Below, in pieces: positions 36,243 to 36,691 of a DNA stretch of 36,691 nt; within the stretch, counting starts at the first letter, position 1; every line of letters starts with the position of its first letter. Position numbers and translations under genes: made by a program. The notes beneath the pieces were generated by a model. The model was not told where the DNA came from. It did no database searches and saw nothing but the letters and a program-made list of their open reading frames with translations. The stretch is from Flavobacteriales bacterium (lineage in GTDB: Bacteria; Bacteroidota; Bacteroidia; Flavobacteriales_D; Crocinitomicaceae), in assembly GCA_018883325.1 (NCBI GenBank), contig VEQH01000045.1:1-36691 (forward strand), given 5' to 3'.

Positions 36243-36482
36243 TTATTTTGTTAGCCAGAAATAAACTATATTCATTAATTGAGAATAAAAATAAGAAAAA
36301 GTAGACTTCATATTTTCTGATGATGTACAAAAAACAGTCATATAACGAGAAAAGTAGTAATCCCTCAACTGTTCAATAGAATCAAAATTATTATGTAATA
36401 ACAAACTATAAGCCTTATCACTTTTGAAAAAAGTATAAGTTAAACAAATCGTTGTCAGCAAACAAGGTATGGTAGGCAGCAC
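36243..36482 (-). CDS. Doubtful ORF, 79 aa
   Basis: A reading frame rich in Phe, Tyr, Ser and Leu (MLPTIPCLLTTICLTYTFF, later DSIEQLRDYYFSRYMTVF). Another frame just upstream (MMRAIMHNKRNIRAAYHTLF, from about 36518 and overlapping its 5' end) looks at least as protein-like and ends in YFFQK. A gene broken by a frameshift is possible. No family is recognised and no promoter was found. Confidence 0.25.
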   Translation of the reverse strand: MLPTIPCLLTTICLTYTFFKSDKAYSLLLHNNFDSIEQLRDYYFSRYMTVFCTSSENMKSTFSYFYSQLMNIVYFWLTK

Positions 36483-36564
36483 GAATGTTTCTTTTGTTAT
36501 GCATAATTGCTCTCATCATATATTTTTTGTCTTTTCTATATTTCTCAGGTAGATAAAAAATAAC

Positions 36565-36591
36565 GGTAGTGTTCAAAAAAGTGTGTAAAGC
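36565..36591. repeat. IS terminal inverted repeat (right element, outer end near 36565)
   Basis: GGTAGTGTTCAAAAAAGTG and onward is the reverse complement of the left IS end, with 16 bases identical. Its orientation shows that this element extends right, out of the window. A small palindrome (TTAATCAA-TT-TTGATTAA, 36592-36609) follows inside it. Confidence 0.6.
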
Positions 36592-36691
36592 TTAATCAAT
36601 TTTGATTAAATTTTCTTTGGAAACAGCCCTAAATAATAGAAGCTGCTTCCTCCGAATTTTGATTTTCCACATCAAATTTATGAAATAATTT
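36592..36691 (-). mobile_element. Inner end of the right IS element
   Basis: The last 100 bases lie inside the right-hand element. On the minus strand one frame is open across it and ends FRAVSKENLIKID-stop directly at the inverted repeat, but other frames are also mostly open. I cannot tell whether this is the transposase C-terminus. Confidence 0.35.

Noticed and set aside
1..36691. tRNA, rRNA, riboswitch or CRISPR features
   Set aside because: No sequence with the required conserved stems or loops was noticed by eye; a covariance-model scan would be decisive and could not be run.

Overview
The window looks like the chromosome of a member of the Bacteroidota, most likely Flavobacteriales and perhaps a Crocinitomicaceae/Fluviicola-type organism. 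The evidence is AT-rich DNA, a giant secreted protein with a type IX secretion (T9SS) type B 'gliding motility-associated' C-terminal domain, TTTG-N20-TAnnTTT-like promoters and no consistent Shine-Dalgarno sites. The genus is inference.

Layout. (1) 1-126 is the edge of an insertion sequence: the first 18 codons of an IS256-like transposase (minus strand) and a terminal inverted repeat. A matching inverted repeat, opening rightward, lies at 36565-36591, so the window is bracketed by two related IS ends. (2) 118-1503 is the C-terminal half of a DUF1998/DrmB-type protein, cut at its 5' side by the left IS. Convergent to it, across a perfect 17-bp terminator hairpin, is a nuclease-plus-superfamily-1-helicase fusion (1550-3589). 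Together they look like the worn edge of a defence island. (3) 3806-6348 is a small accessory insert: a decayed second copy of the recB 3' end, an unknown 125-aa ORF, and an AbiEi/AbiEii-like antitoxin/nucleotidyltransferase pair. (4) 6537-14736 is a complete recD-recC-recB operon on the minus strand, with genes nearly touching. (5) 14875-16887, also minus strand, holds a conserved protein with a possible macrodomain-like C-terminus, an unknown 133-aa ORF and an FCP1/NIF-type HAD phosphatase. (6) 16888-17543 is mostly non-coding, with a decayed ORF and a promoter region. (7) 17544-36092 is one plus-strand gene for a 6182-aa secreted protein.

The giant protein has a signal peptide, a mixed Ig/PKD-like N-terminus and 55 tandem ~93-aa PKD-like repeats of two families in the order A25-B15-A3-B11-A1. 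Three PKD domains and the T9SS sorting domain follow. It ends at a strong 22-bp hairpin terminator. This is the most striking object in the window: a predicted very long, disulphide-bonded, almost uncharged surface filament or adhesin.

No tRNA, rRNA, CRISPR array, prophage or replication origin was seen. The second most interesting signal is the recB 3'-end relic, which together with intact recB brackets the AbiE-like module and suggests an old integration at the 3' end of recB.
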